Assembly (NCBI GenBank): GCA_032717465.1
Contig: CM064690.1
Coordinates: 7,635,643 to 7,699,642 of the forward strand
DNA: 64,000 nt
Origin: Coenobita brevimanus
Lineage: Eukaryota; Arthropoda; Malacostraca; Decapoda; Coenobitidae
Direction of reading: 5' to 3'
A program made the position numbers and the translations under genes. Positions 27,490 to 37,776 of this stretch are shown here, piece by piece. The notes under the pieces were generated by a model. The model was not told the DNA's origin. It ran no database searches and worked only from the letters and a program-made list of their open reading frames with translations. The stretch's first letter is position 1. The number at the start of each line of letters is the position of its first letter.

Positions 27490-28083
27490 TTTTCACCTTA
27501 AATTGTCCCAGATTTTCGTCCTTTTGCAGCTTATTCCATGCAGCTCAGTGGCAGGAAAAGACAGTACCACTATTGTCTATCTCTTATATAGCACTACGCT
27601 GTGACTAGCACCATGCCAGAGTATTAATCTTTTGTTACATCTAGCCATTCAGGACAGAGCGATGGTAATTTTAGGCCAGGCTAGAGTAGTAATAGTAGTA
27701 GTAGTAGCTGCAACCCCAGGCTCATCTGAAATATGAACCTGGTGCACTGTAGGCTTAAGTTGCTCTCCTGCTGTTCACTGTCCTCCTTTCAGGAAATAGG
27801 GAAAAAGCTGAGAGACGTCTGCATAATCAGGCATTTGAGTCGCCTGGTTATATCTTTGCTACCACATAAAGGCGTCCCTCTCCAGCACCAATCATTTATA
27901 CCCTTATTGCTCTAACAACCCAGAATTTCGTCATTTTCCAGCTTGTTTCACGTAGTACAGGGGCAGAAGACAGTACCGTTGATGTGCGTCCTTTCGTAGT
28001 ACATTTTCGTGACTAGCATCATATTTTTGCATTACTCTCTTGTTACAACCCAGTACTCAAGCTGGAGGGACGGCTAGGCTAAG
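27490..28083. repeat. Two MITE-1 copies flanking dispersed repeat E
   Basis: MITE-1 in minus orientation at 27490-27690 (AGCTCAGTGGCAG, GTGACTAGCA, TTTTAGGCCAGG) and about 27915-28083. Between them, 27695-27905 shares CACCTGAA/CATCTGAA...TGAACCTG, CCACATAAAGGCGTCC-like and TCTCCAG words with 59115-59320. No gene. Confidence 0.55.
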
Positions 28084-28149
28084 TGGCAGTAAAAGGAGTA
28101 TATACCAAGTTTTGTCCCTCACTGTACAAGGGGGGAAGTACAGGGTGGC

Positions 28150-28468
28150 CCATAAACAGCACTCCACTAAAACTTTCCTATTGGTATGGTACGTGTTGTG
28201 GGGACGGCTCATCTGCTGATGTGTATGCGGCTGTGGCAGTGGGACGAGAGACAGGTGGCTTTACATTGAATGACAAGCCAAATGGTTTCCTGAAAGCCAA
28301 GAAACCATTTACAACGCTGGGTGGTAACCATATAACCAAACCATACGTGCTTCCTACGTGTCAGCAAGTGGGTTGGTGGAGGGTTAGTGCCCCTCCCCGT
28401 AAAACAAATAACTCAAAGTCAAATCCCCACCCCTTACGGGACTATGGCGTCTGGCAATAGATAGATAG
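28150..28468 (+). repeat. SINE family A, most complete copy
   Basis: Body: GGGGACGGCTCATCTGCTGA, GAATGACAAGCCAAATGGTT, GTGGTAACCATATAACCAAA. It then carries GGAGGGTTAGTGCCCCTCCC near 28379, nearly identical to the LINE family A leader at 46384. The end CCCCTTACGGGACTATGGCG followed by TCTGGCAATAGATAGATAG matches the LINE 3' end. No Pol III boxes are clear, so the head class is undetermined. Confidence 0.8.
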
Positions 28469-28474
28469 ATAGTT

Positions 28475-28538
28475 ACTGCTACCTCTGCTACTATCACAAC
28501 TGGTACTACTCCTGCTCCTGCTACTACTACTACTACTG

Positions 28539-28578
<40 letters not shown>

Positions 28579-29184
28579 TACTACTACTTCTACTACTACT
28601 GCTACTACTAATACTAATACTACTTCTACTACTAATACTAATACTACTTCTACTACTACTACTACCACTACCACTACCCTTACTTCTACTACTACTACTA
28701 CCACTACCCTTACTTCTACTACTACTACAACCACTACCCTTACTTCTACTACTACTACTACTATTACTACTACTGATGCTGTTGTTGCTACTACTACTAC
28801 TACTACTACTTATTTTATCTTTTTATTGCCTCGGGCCACCATGCACCACGTTTATTGACATTATTTAGAGAAACCTATAACATTAGATAATCCGTTAGAC
28901 ATTATAAATACAATAAATGCACGGATGCACTGGTTTCAAAACCGTGAATTTGTTAGAGAGATGCAGATTATATGAATTATAAATACATTAAGTGATTTGT
29001 GATATAAACAACCTACTTACATAACAGATATTACCGAATGTAAATAGTTATTGACCTTTATTTGTACAGACGTATTCCTTTTATTTGTAGATGTGTATAG
29101 TAATAATGTAAATTTTTTTTATATATCACATGATGCGAATTATACCTGGATGACTTGATTTGACTTAACTACTGCTGCTGTTTT

Positions 29185-29218
<34 letters not shown>

Positions 29219-29321
29219 GCCACCACTGTTACTATTACTGGTACTACGCCTATTACTGCTGCTACTAGTACGTCTATTACTACAACTACTACTACCACTA
29301 CTCCTACTAAAACTACTATTT

Positions 29322-29355
<34 letters not shown>

Positions 29356-29460
29356 TTCTACTATTATTACTACACTACTACTGCTACACTACTATTACTA
29401 TTACTACTACTACTACTACTATATTACTGATACTACTACTACTACTACTACTACAATACC
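28475..29460. repeat. (CTA)n-type triplet arrays with AT-rich spacer
   Basis: Imperfect ACT/CTA triplets at about 28480-28812 and 29180-29457, separated by AT-rich non-coding DNA (28813-29179) with no recognised feature. Confidence 0.9.
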
Positions 29461-29461
29461 C

Positions 29462-29675
29462 ATTTTTACCCATATTAGCCTAAAATTATTATCTCCGTTT
29501 TGAATGCCGAGTTGTAAGAGATTAACACTGGAATGCGATGCTAGTCACGAAGCAGTGCTATGGAACGGATGTAGAGCCACTTTAGTATCTATTTCTGCAA
29601 CTAAGCTAAAGAAATAAGCTTCAAAAGGACGCAGATTTGGGCCAGGTTAAGGTGAAAAGGACATAGCTACCACCA
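29462..29675 (+). repeat. MITE-1 copy
   Basis: Starts TTTTTACCCATATTAGCC and ends GGGCCAGGTTAAGGTGAAAA, giving imperfect inverted ends. The core has GATTAACACTGG and AGTCACGAAGCAGTGCTA. Confidence 0.65.
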
Positions 29676-29746
29676 GACGATTTTTAGCTGAAAGTGGGTC
29701 GTAGAAACCTGAGTGTTACTGTTTGTATATATACTTCTGTGTAACT

Positions 29747-29817
29747 CGATGGTGATGATGATGATGATGATGGTATTGATGATGGTAATAATGTTGATGA
29801 TGGTAGTGATGATGGTA

Positions 29818-29853
<36 letters not shown>

Positions 29854-29898
29854 GTAGTGAAGATGGCAATGATAATAATGATAGTGATAATGATGATG
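29747..29898. repeat. (GAT)n-type triplet array
   Basis: Imperfect GAT/GGT triplets ending about 19 bp before the 3' splice site of channel exon 2. Confidence 0.93.
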
Positions 29899-29917
29899 GG
29901 CCGTCTCTACTCCACAG

Positions 29918-30001
29918 ATCTGCTGGTCGCCACTAAGGAATCTGTTCGTGCCGGTGTTCCTAAACTGCTGGCTGGCTAAACACGCCCTGGAGAATATGTT
30001 T
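29918..30001 (+). CDS. Slo2: Slo2/KCNT potassium channel exon (S3-S4 and S4)
   Basis: Next exon of the same channel gene. The 28 codons include SPLRN then [18 protein letters not shown], a signature of the Slo2/KCNT S4 segment and start of the S4-S5 linker. The family follows this with (I/F)NDLHRA, and the exon stops just before that. The acceptor is CTCTACTCCACAG (29905-29917), the donor TTT|GTGAGT at 30002. Length is 84 bp, phase 0 at both ends, and it continues exon 7783-7857 directly. No pore exon (containing the GYGD filter) is found downstream, so the following intron is at least 34 kb or the remaining exons lie outside. The exon is intact. Confidence 0.93.
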
Positions 30002-30079
30002 GTGAGTACCTACGCATATCTTCCTCTGACCCTGTCTGTCAGTACGTTTTATCCATCTATCTTTTTTTTCTTTTTTTTT

Positions 30080-30690
30080 AATGCGAGGAAGAAGGAACCA
30101 AAGGCCATGAGCCCGCAGTAACAGTTCCCTCCAAGAGAAAAACAAAATACAATAGAGAGCCAAAATCAAGATCCGATCATTTTGAGATGCCTGGACACAC
30201 TACGTTTGAAAGACTGGAGATCATAGGGAGCAGGAAATACAGACAGAGGGAGACAGTTCCAGACCTGTTGCATAAATGAAAGACTGGGAGTAACGGTTAA
30301 CTCTTGCATTAGAGAGTTGGACAGAAAAGGGATCAGAGTTTGCTGCCAGACGGGTGCTACGCGCCCGTCGTAGAGGTGGAGGAATGCAAGCAGACAGTTC
30401 AGAGGAGCAGTGACCATTAAAGTAGCGATAGAAAAGAGATAAAGATGCAACAGTGCGGCGAAGAGACAGAGGTTGAAGGGAGTCAGTAAGAGGAGGAGAG
30501 TTAATGAGACGAAAAGCCTTTGCCTCCACCCTATTGAGAAGAGCTGTATGTGGGGAGCCTCCCCACACATGAGAGTTGTACTCCACACAGGGGCGGATAA
30601 AACCCCTGTATAGAGTCAACAATTGTGCAGGGGTAAAAAAGAGCGGAGTCGGCTTAGCACACCCAATCTCTTGGAAGCAGATTTTACAAG
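30080..30690 (-). pseudogene. Jockey-like LINE (family C), copy 3, 3' end only
   Basis: Minus-strand frames 30622-30221 and 30588-30166 encode the C-terminal region (TLYRGFIRPCVEYNSHVWGG, INSPPLTDSLQPLSLRRT, YRYFNGHCSSELSACIPPPL). The last 3' bases (plus 30080) are preceded by a T-rich tract at 30061-30080, a poly(A)-like tail on the element strand. 5' truncated at about 30690. A frame break separates the two pieces. Confidence 0.85.
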
Positions 30691-30711
30691 ATCTGAATCA
30701 ACTTATACGGA

Positions 30712-30713
<2 letters not shown>

Positions 30714-30777
<64 letters not shown>
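30714..30777. repeat. (GT)n microsatellite
   Basis: About 32 perfect GT units. Confidence 0.97.
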
Positions 30778-30780
<3 letters not shown>

Positions 30781-30789
30781 ATTAAGCTG

Positions 30790-31900
30790 TATTAATTATG
30801 GAGGTGCGATTGGTAGAGGGCCCTGGTCGTAGAGCACTTTTTTTTTTTTTGCCCGACTTTAATCATAGGCCTAACAGTTCATTCCCTGAAGCCCAGCAGT
30901 TCTTCTACGTACATGCACCTCCACATGTCACCATTTGGGCACAAACACCCACCGTCCGTATTGAATACATGCTATGGCTGTCTCATACAGAAGTGGTACA
31001 TTGGCACTAACGGGGTACTTTTACGACTTGTCAGCGGGTGTTGCGGTATATCTGTAAAGTCTCTTTCTTCTAGCAAAATTCATATCCTTAAACTTTTTCC
31101 TGCCCCAGCAGAGAATCGAATCTGTTTCCATTGAAATAGCAGATCATCTCTCTACCGACTTGGCACACTAGTTGTCGTGGTTCAATTCCAAGAGATGACC
31201 AGAGGATATTCTATCATGTTGACGCTACCAGGAGCGTAAGTTGGTCTCCCACCCTTAAATGTTCTGGACTCTCGGTAGCCTAGCCTCGGGACACTACGCT
31301 CGAAAGCAGCAAAATGGGAATGATAATTATGTGACAGTTACTAAGGGCTTCAGAAAAACATTATCGTAGCAGTTGGCACCTGGCGTAAGCTTACCTTGGT
31401 AACGCTGTCAGGTTTTACCAGGTCATGATGATCAGCAGTAAGATTTCTTATCTATAGGTCTTACCTGTCGTATAAAATTGTTTCCATTTTTTTCCTCAAC
31501 GTCATCCTGGCCGATAACCATAGTTTAATCTTTAAGTGAATAGTGTTTGTTTTATTGATTTCGGACCACATTTGTCCACCGCCTTCAGGTTTCCTTCCCT
31601 CCCCCCTCCCTCGTTTACCTCCTTCGCCTCCCTCCAGAGGAGGAAGGAGTGAGTTGTCAGGAGGGCAGGAGAAGGATACTTGCATGTCTGTTTACGTGCA
31701 TATCTATCCTTTCATCTATTAGTCTATTTTCTATCGATCTATCTTCCTTTATCTCTTTGTCTTGTTTGGATATAACATGAATATGCCATTTTTTATTCAG
31801 GTGTATCTGTCTATGAAACTGTTTATATATTATTTTTTGTGCAAGAAAGAACATATCGAAGATTATAAGCCTGGAAATTTTTCCCAAGAAAACTAAACGA
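30790..31900. other. Non-coding stretch with a possible SINE remnant
   Basis: No gene is seen. 31130-31195 has TAGCAGATCATC and GTGGTTCAATTCC, which resemble Pol III A and B boxes, so an old tRNA-derived SINE is possible. The rest is unassigned. Confidence 0.4.
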
Positions 31901-31904
31901 AAAA

Positions 31905-32150
31905 GAGCTACATTCAAGACCTGTTCACTTGGAGATGCCTGTACACAGTGTGCTTCAAACAGTGGAGGTCATTATCAGTGGGAAATGCAGAATGAAGAAG
32001 ACGGCTTCCGAGTTGACTTACTGCGTATAGCAAAGACTGAGAGTATAGGTTAACTCTTTCTCGCATCTGAAAATTGGACAGAAAAGGCTTGAGTTGTCAC
32101 ACGGGCCCGTCATAGTGGGGGATGGATGTATACTGTGTAGAAGAGCAGTG
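31905..32150 (-). pseudogene. Family C LINE 3' remnant, divergent
   Basis: Collinear with copy 3 but strongly diverged (TTCAAGACCTGTTCACTTGG, AGATGCCTGTACACA..., GACAGAAAAGG). Two still shorter remnants of the same region are at 54440-54505 and 58095-58215. Confidence 0.65.
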
Positions 32151-32151
32151 A

Positions 32152-32152
<1 letters not shown>

Positions 32153-32206
<54 letters not shown>
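32153..32206. repeat. (AT)n microsatellite
   Basis: AT units directly abutting the 5' LTR. The base after the 3' LTR (41691) is also AT repeat, so the LTR element probably inserted into an AT array. Confidence 0.93.
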
Positions 32207-32209
<3 letters not shown>

Positions 32210-32539
32210 TTATCAAGGGAATTTGCCAGTTAGGTAGTCTCGTACCTTCGAGACGTTTCTCGTACCGTAAGTTTTTTGTACGAGTCATCTGAGTTGCCAG
32301 TTTGTCTGTTGTTTGTGAGCGTAGTTATTTTGTAAGTTACACATTCGTTTATTTTTATTCTCTCTTTCTTTATAATATTTTATTTAAGTGATTCCTTGTT
32401 GAATTACGTATTTCAAGTTCCTATGGTAATTGATTTAGAATGTTGTGTAATGTAGGACAGTTATAGCTTGTTTTGGTTGTCTCTGAGTTGGCAACTGTTG
32501 TTCTCGTTGAATGTAGAAGTTTCGAGCGTAATGCAAGCA

Positions 32540-32547
32540 TATATAAG
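32540..32547 (+). promoter_or_regulatory. LTR TATA box
   Basis: TATATAAG, conserved in the other LTR at 39794-39801, with an identical GATGGGGTAGAG following. Confidence 0.6.
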
Positions 32548-32568
32548 ATGGGGTAGAGATTATTACAG

Positions 32569-34213
32569 GTGAAAGAAGCATTGCAGAAGGAAGTCGTCTT
32601 TTTGTGTGTGTGTGATTTGCGTCTCAGCGTGATCTTCGAGGACACGAGTGGCTGTGGACGCTGGTGGCCTGGCGCTGGTGTGGGTGTCAAGGTGTGGGGG
32701 AGACAGGAGGCCAGGCTGAGGTGCTACAAGACGCGAGGTGCACTGCTCCGCCACCACAACGCCACCGGCAAGGTCAGCCATTTGGATCTTCGTCCTCCAG
32801 TTTGGACACACACCCTTGCTTCGAGTGGAGATTCTCACTCCAGCAGGACGGATAGGATCCAGCAGCTGAGGAATCCACTAGGAGGACCATGACGGCCAAA
32901 GTTGTGGGGCAGGTCAAGTGGTTCCACGTCCGGAAGGGCTACGGCTTCATCACACGCCGGGATGCGGGGGGGGGGATGTGTTCCTTCACCGCTCCTCCAT
33001 CGTGGCCCCAAACCCTGCCCACCCTGTGCCGTCTGTTGCTGCTGGTGAGGAGGTAGAATTTGTTATACGGGAGGATGCTAAGGGCCCCACAGCTGCCTTT
33101 GTCACCGGCCCTGCAGGCCAGGCAGTTCGGGGCTCGCCCCATGCCCTCCCCCGTCGTCGTCGGCGGCGGCGGCGGCCACCATTTGATGTTCCTGCCTCCT
33201 TCCCTGCCTCCTCTGCCTCTACTATCATCACCATGTGTGTGGAGGTTGCTAAGGCCTTTTCGGGGGGAGATATGGCGGTTTTTGCTCGGCGCCTGCCCGT
33301 CATTTTCCAGGCCAACGGGCTCCCTGCCATATCCATCCCAGAGTCTTTTTCTTCCACACCCATGGCACAGAGGAGGCCTGGGAGGGGAGCTCCTTGTCCT
33401 CGTCCTCTTCGTCGTCACCGTCAGCCCTCCTCGACTCCCACCTCCTTGGTACCGCGGGTGCTGCAGCTGCAGCCTTCCACTCCACCGACGAGGATTCAGC
33501 TGTCGGGGCATGCTGTCTCCCGCCAGTCCGCCTCTTGGCCCGTACCTGAGGTTCCCATGGAGGTTGGGGATGCTGAATCCTCATCTCCACCTGAGGCTGA
33601 TTCTGACGCACGTGTATCTGAGGAGGTGACTCTTGCTGTGCCTCCATCATCAACGGACCAGGGAGCGAAGAGTGCCAGGTCCTCTAGTTCGGTCCGGCAA
33701 CTCTCTTGGGGAGACTTTTCCTCCCTCCCCCCTCTTGGCCTCGAGATACTGGAGAACCAGCTGCTCCACTATGAGGACACGGCACCAGTGGAGTCTGGCG
33801 AGCAAGAGTTTTCCAAGGGGGACTACCGGCAGGCGTTGCTCTCCTTCACCGAGTTGCGCCGGGGGTCCCTCAAGACTGTTACCGACCCCGAGGAGTGTCG
33901 TATACTTTCCTACACCCTCGGGGCCGTGCAGTCTCATCTTGCCGCAGGTTCCAACTCAGACTCAGACTCTGCTGCCTCCACAGTTTAGTCCCAGCCGTCA
34001 CTTTTGCTGCCCATGCCTTCCTGCTCTACTGCTCCTGATTGTCGTCTGTGCTGTGGACTGTCTGGATATTGTGTGTTCCTATATGTACAAGTGTGTTTAT
34101 GTATATATGTCCAGTGTATGACACTTTGGTTTATTCAGTGTATGACATTTTGGCTTAATGGCCAACGTTATGGCCGATAGCCATTAAATCGGAAAAAAAA
34201 AAAAAAAAAAAAA
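32569..34213 (+). mobile_element. Cold-shock-domain retroposon with poly(A) and TSD
   Basis: A 1,645-bp insertion inside the 5' LTR, bounded by the duplication TATTACAG (32561-32568 and 34214-34221). The intact LTR paralogue at about 39810 shows the empty site. It ends in 21 A (34193-34213). Just before the tail an 8-bp perfect stem (TTAATGGC 34155-34162, GCCATTAA 34180-34187) could form a hairpin, as in LINE and SINE 3' ends. The layout is a 320-bp leader, one protein frame and a 200-bp 3' UTR. No reverse transcriptase is present, so it was mobilised in trans. GC-rich unlike its surroundings. Confidence 0.85.
32889..33988 (+). pseudogene. Cold-shock (Y-box-like) domain protein of the retroposon
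   Basis: Starts MTAKVVGQVKWFHVRKGYGF (ATG 32889), a canonical cold-shock domain with the RNA-binding KGYGF motif. After a run of ten G (32966-32975) the frame shifts, and the domain continues as GDVFLHRSSIV...GEEVEFVIREDAKGPTAAFV, then an Arg tract (PRRRRRRRRPP). Known cold-shock domains bind single-stranded nucleic acid. The C-terminal ~270 residues are Ser/Pro-rich and unrecognised, with a conserved-looking end (GDYRQALLSFTELRRG). The downstream frame is open for over 1 kb, so the copy is young and the G-run indel may be the only break. It could be a retroelement ORF1 or a retrocopy of a cellular gene; ORF1 is favoured because of the LINE-like 3' end. Confidence 0.8.
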
Positions 34214-34396
34214 TATTACAGGTTTAGTCGGGTTTCAGGTCAGTTTGGATGAAGTGCAGTCGGTTTGGTTCAGTTTGAGTGTAGTGCTATTAGAAAAGTT
34301 TGTGAAGAGTTGCTGGCAAGCATTAAGTGGAATTATTGTCAGTGAAGATTATTTTCGGTACATGTGAAAACAGTGGCAAACAGTGACGGGTTATTG

Positions 34397-37300
34397 TTTG
34401 ATCATAACATGGAATGTAAGGGGTGCGAATGATGCGGTGAAAGAGAGAGAGAGAGAGATTGTCCAGGTGCTTGAGGGTGCGAAAGTGGATGTATGTGGAT
34501 TAACTAAAACTAATTGGAGAGGAAAGAGTGTGAGAGAATGGGAATATGGATGGGGTATATGTGCAGGAGTAGGTGAGAATGAGAGAGCAAAAGAAGGAGT
34601 GTGTAATGTTGTGAGTAAAAGATGGAAGAAGAACATAAGAGAGTATGGATCAGTTGGGTCAAAGATTCTGTGGGTAAGATTGAAAGTTGGAATACAAATG
34701 TGGGCGATTGTGTGCGAATATGTGCCAATGCAAGATCGTGCAAGCAGAGTGAAAGAAGAGTTCTGGAAAATGTGGAAGTGTGCATGGAAAAGCTTGGAAG
34801 GAATGAGAGAGTGCTTTTGATCAGTGATATGAATGGAAAAGTAGGGAATGTGAAGGTGGATGGAATAGTTGGTGAGTGGGGTGTGCCTGCTGAGATAGAT
34901 GAGAATGGCGCGGCGGTGCGTTAGTGGACACTTATGCCGGTAGGGGGTTGATGATAGCCAGTACGCTCCTCAGGCAAAAAGTGATCCACAGGTATACATG
35001 GCGGGTGATGAGAAGAGTGGGTGGTGAACTAAATGAAAGGAAGGCAATGATTGATTATGTGTGTGTGGATGAAAGGAAGCGAAGATGTGTAATGGATGCA
35101 AGAGCTTATAGAGGTTGGAGGAGTGGACTTTGTGACCACTACCTGGTGGTGGCCAGTATTAAGATCCAAGCAAGATGGGGAAATAGAAGAAGGGAAGGAT
35201 GGGAAGAAGGAGTAGTTGCAAGGAGAGTGGAAAGGTTACAAGAGGATGAGAAAATGGCAGAATATAAGAGAGAAGTACCAGAACGATTGGGTAAATATGA
35301 ATTGGAGCAGATGGGGGACGTGAAAGGTGTGTGCAGGATATTCACAGAAGAAATATGTGCAGCATATAATGTGGTGTGTGGGGTGAAGAGAAGACGAAGG
35401 GGGGTACAAGGAACAGCGTGGTGGAATGACGAGGTGAGACAGGCTGTGGCACAAAAGAAGAAAGCATACAATGAATGGATGAAAAGTAGGGGCGTGGAAG
35501 AAGTTTTGAGGCAGAAGAGAGAGTTATATGTAGAAAGGAAGAGAGAGGTGAAAAGATTAGTAAGAGAGAGTAAGAAGAGAGTGGATGAGGATTTTGGCAG
35601 GAATTTGAGTGTAAAGTGGAGGGATTGTAAGAGTATATTCTGGAAAGAGGTGAAGAGAGTAAGACAGGGTGGCAGTGAAGTTAGCAGGGGAGTGAAAGAT
35701 AAAAATGGTAGATTACTAGTGGAGAAGGGAGAAAAAGTGAGCAGATGGAGAGAACACTTTATGGAATTATTGAACATAGAGGATGGAAGAAATGCGAGTA
35801 TAAGTGACTGGGGAATGGCTGGGAGAAGGAGGGAGGTGAGAAGACAGGAAGAAATCAGTAGGACAGAAGTTGTGGAAGCAATGAAGAAAGTCAAATTGGG
35901 GAAAGCCCCAGGAATTGATGGAGTGTGTGATGAAATGCTGAAACACAGGGGAGAGATAGTTGTAGAATGGATGTGGAAGATGTGCAGATTGGCCTGGGAG
36001 GAAGGTAGAGTCCCTGAGGATTGGAAGTCAGGTATGATTATTCCCTTGTACAAAGGAAAGGGGGAAAAAGAAGTGTGCGGTAATCATAGGGGCATTTGTC
36101 TTCTTAGTGTAATAGGAAAAGTGTATGGTAGGATACTTATTGACAGAGTTAGGGAAATAACAGAGGGATTAGTTGGAGAAGAACAGGGAGGCTGTAGGAA
36201 GGGAAGAGGTTGTGTAGATCAGATATTCATTCTTAGATCTTCAGTAGAAAAGTTTCTAGAGAAGGGAAAGAGGTTGTATGCGGCTTTCATGGATTTGGAG
36301 AAAGGATATGGCAGGGTGGAGGACAAGGATTGTGGAAAGTATTAAGAATATCTGGAGTAGATGGGAAGTTGTTGAATGCTGTGATAAGTATGTATGATGG
36401 TGCTAAGGCTGCGATGCGTGTGGATGGCGAACTGCATGAATTTTTCTCTTTGAAGGTTGGGTTGAAACAGGGATGTGTTATGTCTCCATATCTGTTCAAT
36501 CTATACATGGATGGGGTAATAATAATGGTACAAGGTAGGGCAGTGGATGTTGGAGTGGCTCTGGTGAGAGGGGGTAGTGTTTGGAAACTCCCTGTACTGT
36601 TGTTTGCAGATGATACTGTGTTGTTAAGTGAAGACAAAGGGGAGCTGCAAGGCTTGGTGGATGAGTTTGGAAGAGTGTGTAAGACGCGGGATCTAAAGGT
36701 GAATGCAGGGAAGAGTAAAGTGATGGTCTTTGAGAGAGATGAAGTCAGTGAATGTGCAGTAAGGTTGGATGGTGAGGAAATGGAAAATGTGAGTACGTTT
36801 AAGTACTTGGGTAGTGTGATGAGTAAGGATGGAAGTTTGGAGAGTGAAGTGCTTGAAAGGGTACAACCAGGAAGAAAGGTTGCTGGTTCCTTGAAAGCTG
36901 TGATAAGAAACAGGGAAGTGAGCATGGAAGTGAAAAAGTTACTACATGACAGTATTGTGATACCAACTCTAATGTATGGAAGTGAAGCTTGGACGTTGTT
37001 GGAAGGACAGAAGTCAAGAGTGAGCGCAGTGGAGATGAGTTATTTAAGAGGAGCCTGTGGAGTCACATGGAGGGACAGGCTGACAAATGAGGATATAAAG
37101 GAACGTTGTGGTGTGGATGTGGATGTTGTAGGAAGCATTAGGAGGAGCACACTGATATTGTTTGGCCATGTGGAGAGGATGGAGGGTGAGAGACTGACGA
37201 GGAGAGTGTATGTGAGTGAGGTGGAGGGGGGGAGAGGGAGGGAGAGGCCGAGGATGGGATGGAGGGATGGGGTGAAAAGGTATATGAGAGAGGGGGGGGT

Positions 37301-37410
37301 GAGTGGAGAGGAGGGCAGTGAAATGGCGGGGGACAGGGCGACATTGAGGCGATTTATTTGTGGCCACCCCACACGGGATTAAGGCGTCTGGCAATAGATA
37401 GATAGACAGA
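34397..37410 (+). pseudogene. LINE family A, copy 1 (endonuclease plus RT)
   Basis: Nearly full-length copy inside the 5' LTR. APE-type endonuclease: TWNVRGAND, then GLTKTNW where the other copy has GITETKW, so the metal-binding Glu is Lys; DMNGKVG; CDHYLVV. Reverse transcriptase: GKAPGIDGV, LKQGCVMSP, LLFADDTVLL (about 36600-36630) and the C-terminal GHVERMEGERL...RWRD-type tail. At least three frame changes (near 34800, 34920 and 36330) disable it. It ends at GGCGTCTGGCAATAGATAG with a GATA tail (to 37410). 5' truncated by about 60 bp relative to the copy at 46337. No clear target duplication. Confidence 0.9.
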
Positions 37411-37743
37411 TATCATTGGAACTTGAGAATATAGTGAAGTGTTGGCAAGCATTTGGTGTACTAAGTGTGAAGTGCTGTTAAGCATTAAGTGTAACTGCAA
37501 TTAGTAAAATGTGTATAGCTCCAGTACTTCTGAGAATAGTGGAGAGAAGTTGGAAAGCATTAAGTAGAATTGTTTGGAAAATAAAGACAGTGAACTTTAA
37601 GGAGCCAGTGTTTATTTTCGCCTCAGCTGTACTTGTGTACACCTTATGGCTGACCATAGAAGAACAACTCACTGGGCAACGTCCTCCATGTACTGGACTA
37701 CTGCTGTCGGAGCCTGTGGCAGTGTGGGACGAGGACGTAACAC

Positions 37744-37760
37744 TGGTGTCAGGAGTGTGG
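37744..37760 (+). promoter_or_regulatory. Primer-binding site (tRNA-Leu-like)
   Basis: TGGTGTCAGGAGTGTGG lies one base after the 5' LTR. It resembles the TGGTGTCAGAAGTGG sites used by some gypsy elements with a Leu tRNA primer. The tRNA assignment is from memory of the family. Confidence 0.6.
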
Positions 37761-37776
37761 AATATTCAGGGCTGCA

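Larger units (their letters stand above)
32208..37742 (+). repeat. 5' LTR, split by two insertions
   Basis: Collinear with the 3' LTR: 32208-32568, then 34222-34396, then about 37411-37742. The gaps are the cold-shock retroposon (32569-34213, plus its 8-bp duplication) and a LINE family A copy (34397-37410). TATATAAG at 32540-32547 is the likely TATA box and AATAAA at 37580-37585 the likely poly(A) signal. The first insertion lies about 20 bp past the TATA box, so this promoter is physically separated from the element body. Confidence 0.87.

Noticed and set aside
28083..28460. 125-codon frame as a gene
   Set aside because: It lies over the SINE A copy and reads through its LINE-derived segment.
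28384..29979. Val-, Ser- or Met-rich frames
   Set aside because: Translation of CTA and GAT triplet arrays.
32939..33653. Minus-strand frames opposite the cold-shock protein
   Set aside because: Shadows of a GC-rich coding strand. The plus strand carries the domain, poly(A) tail and hairpin.
35139..36925. Long minus-strand frames opposite LINE family A (also at 42418, 43498, 47223, 48308)
   Set aside because: Stop-free by composition opposite the purine-rich LINE coding strand; no recognisable domains.
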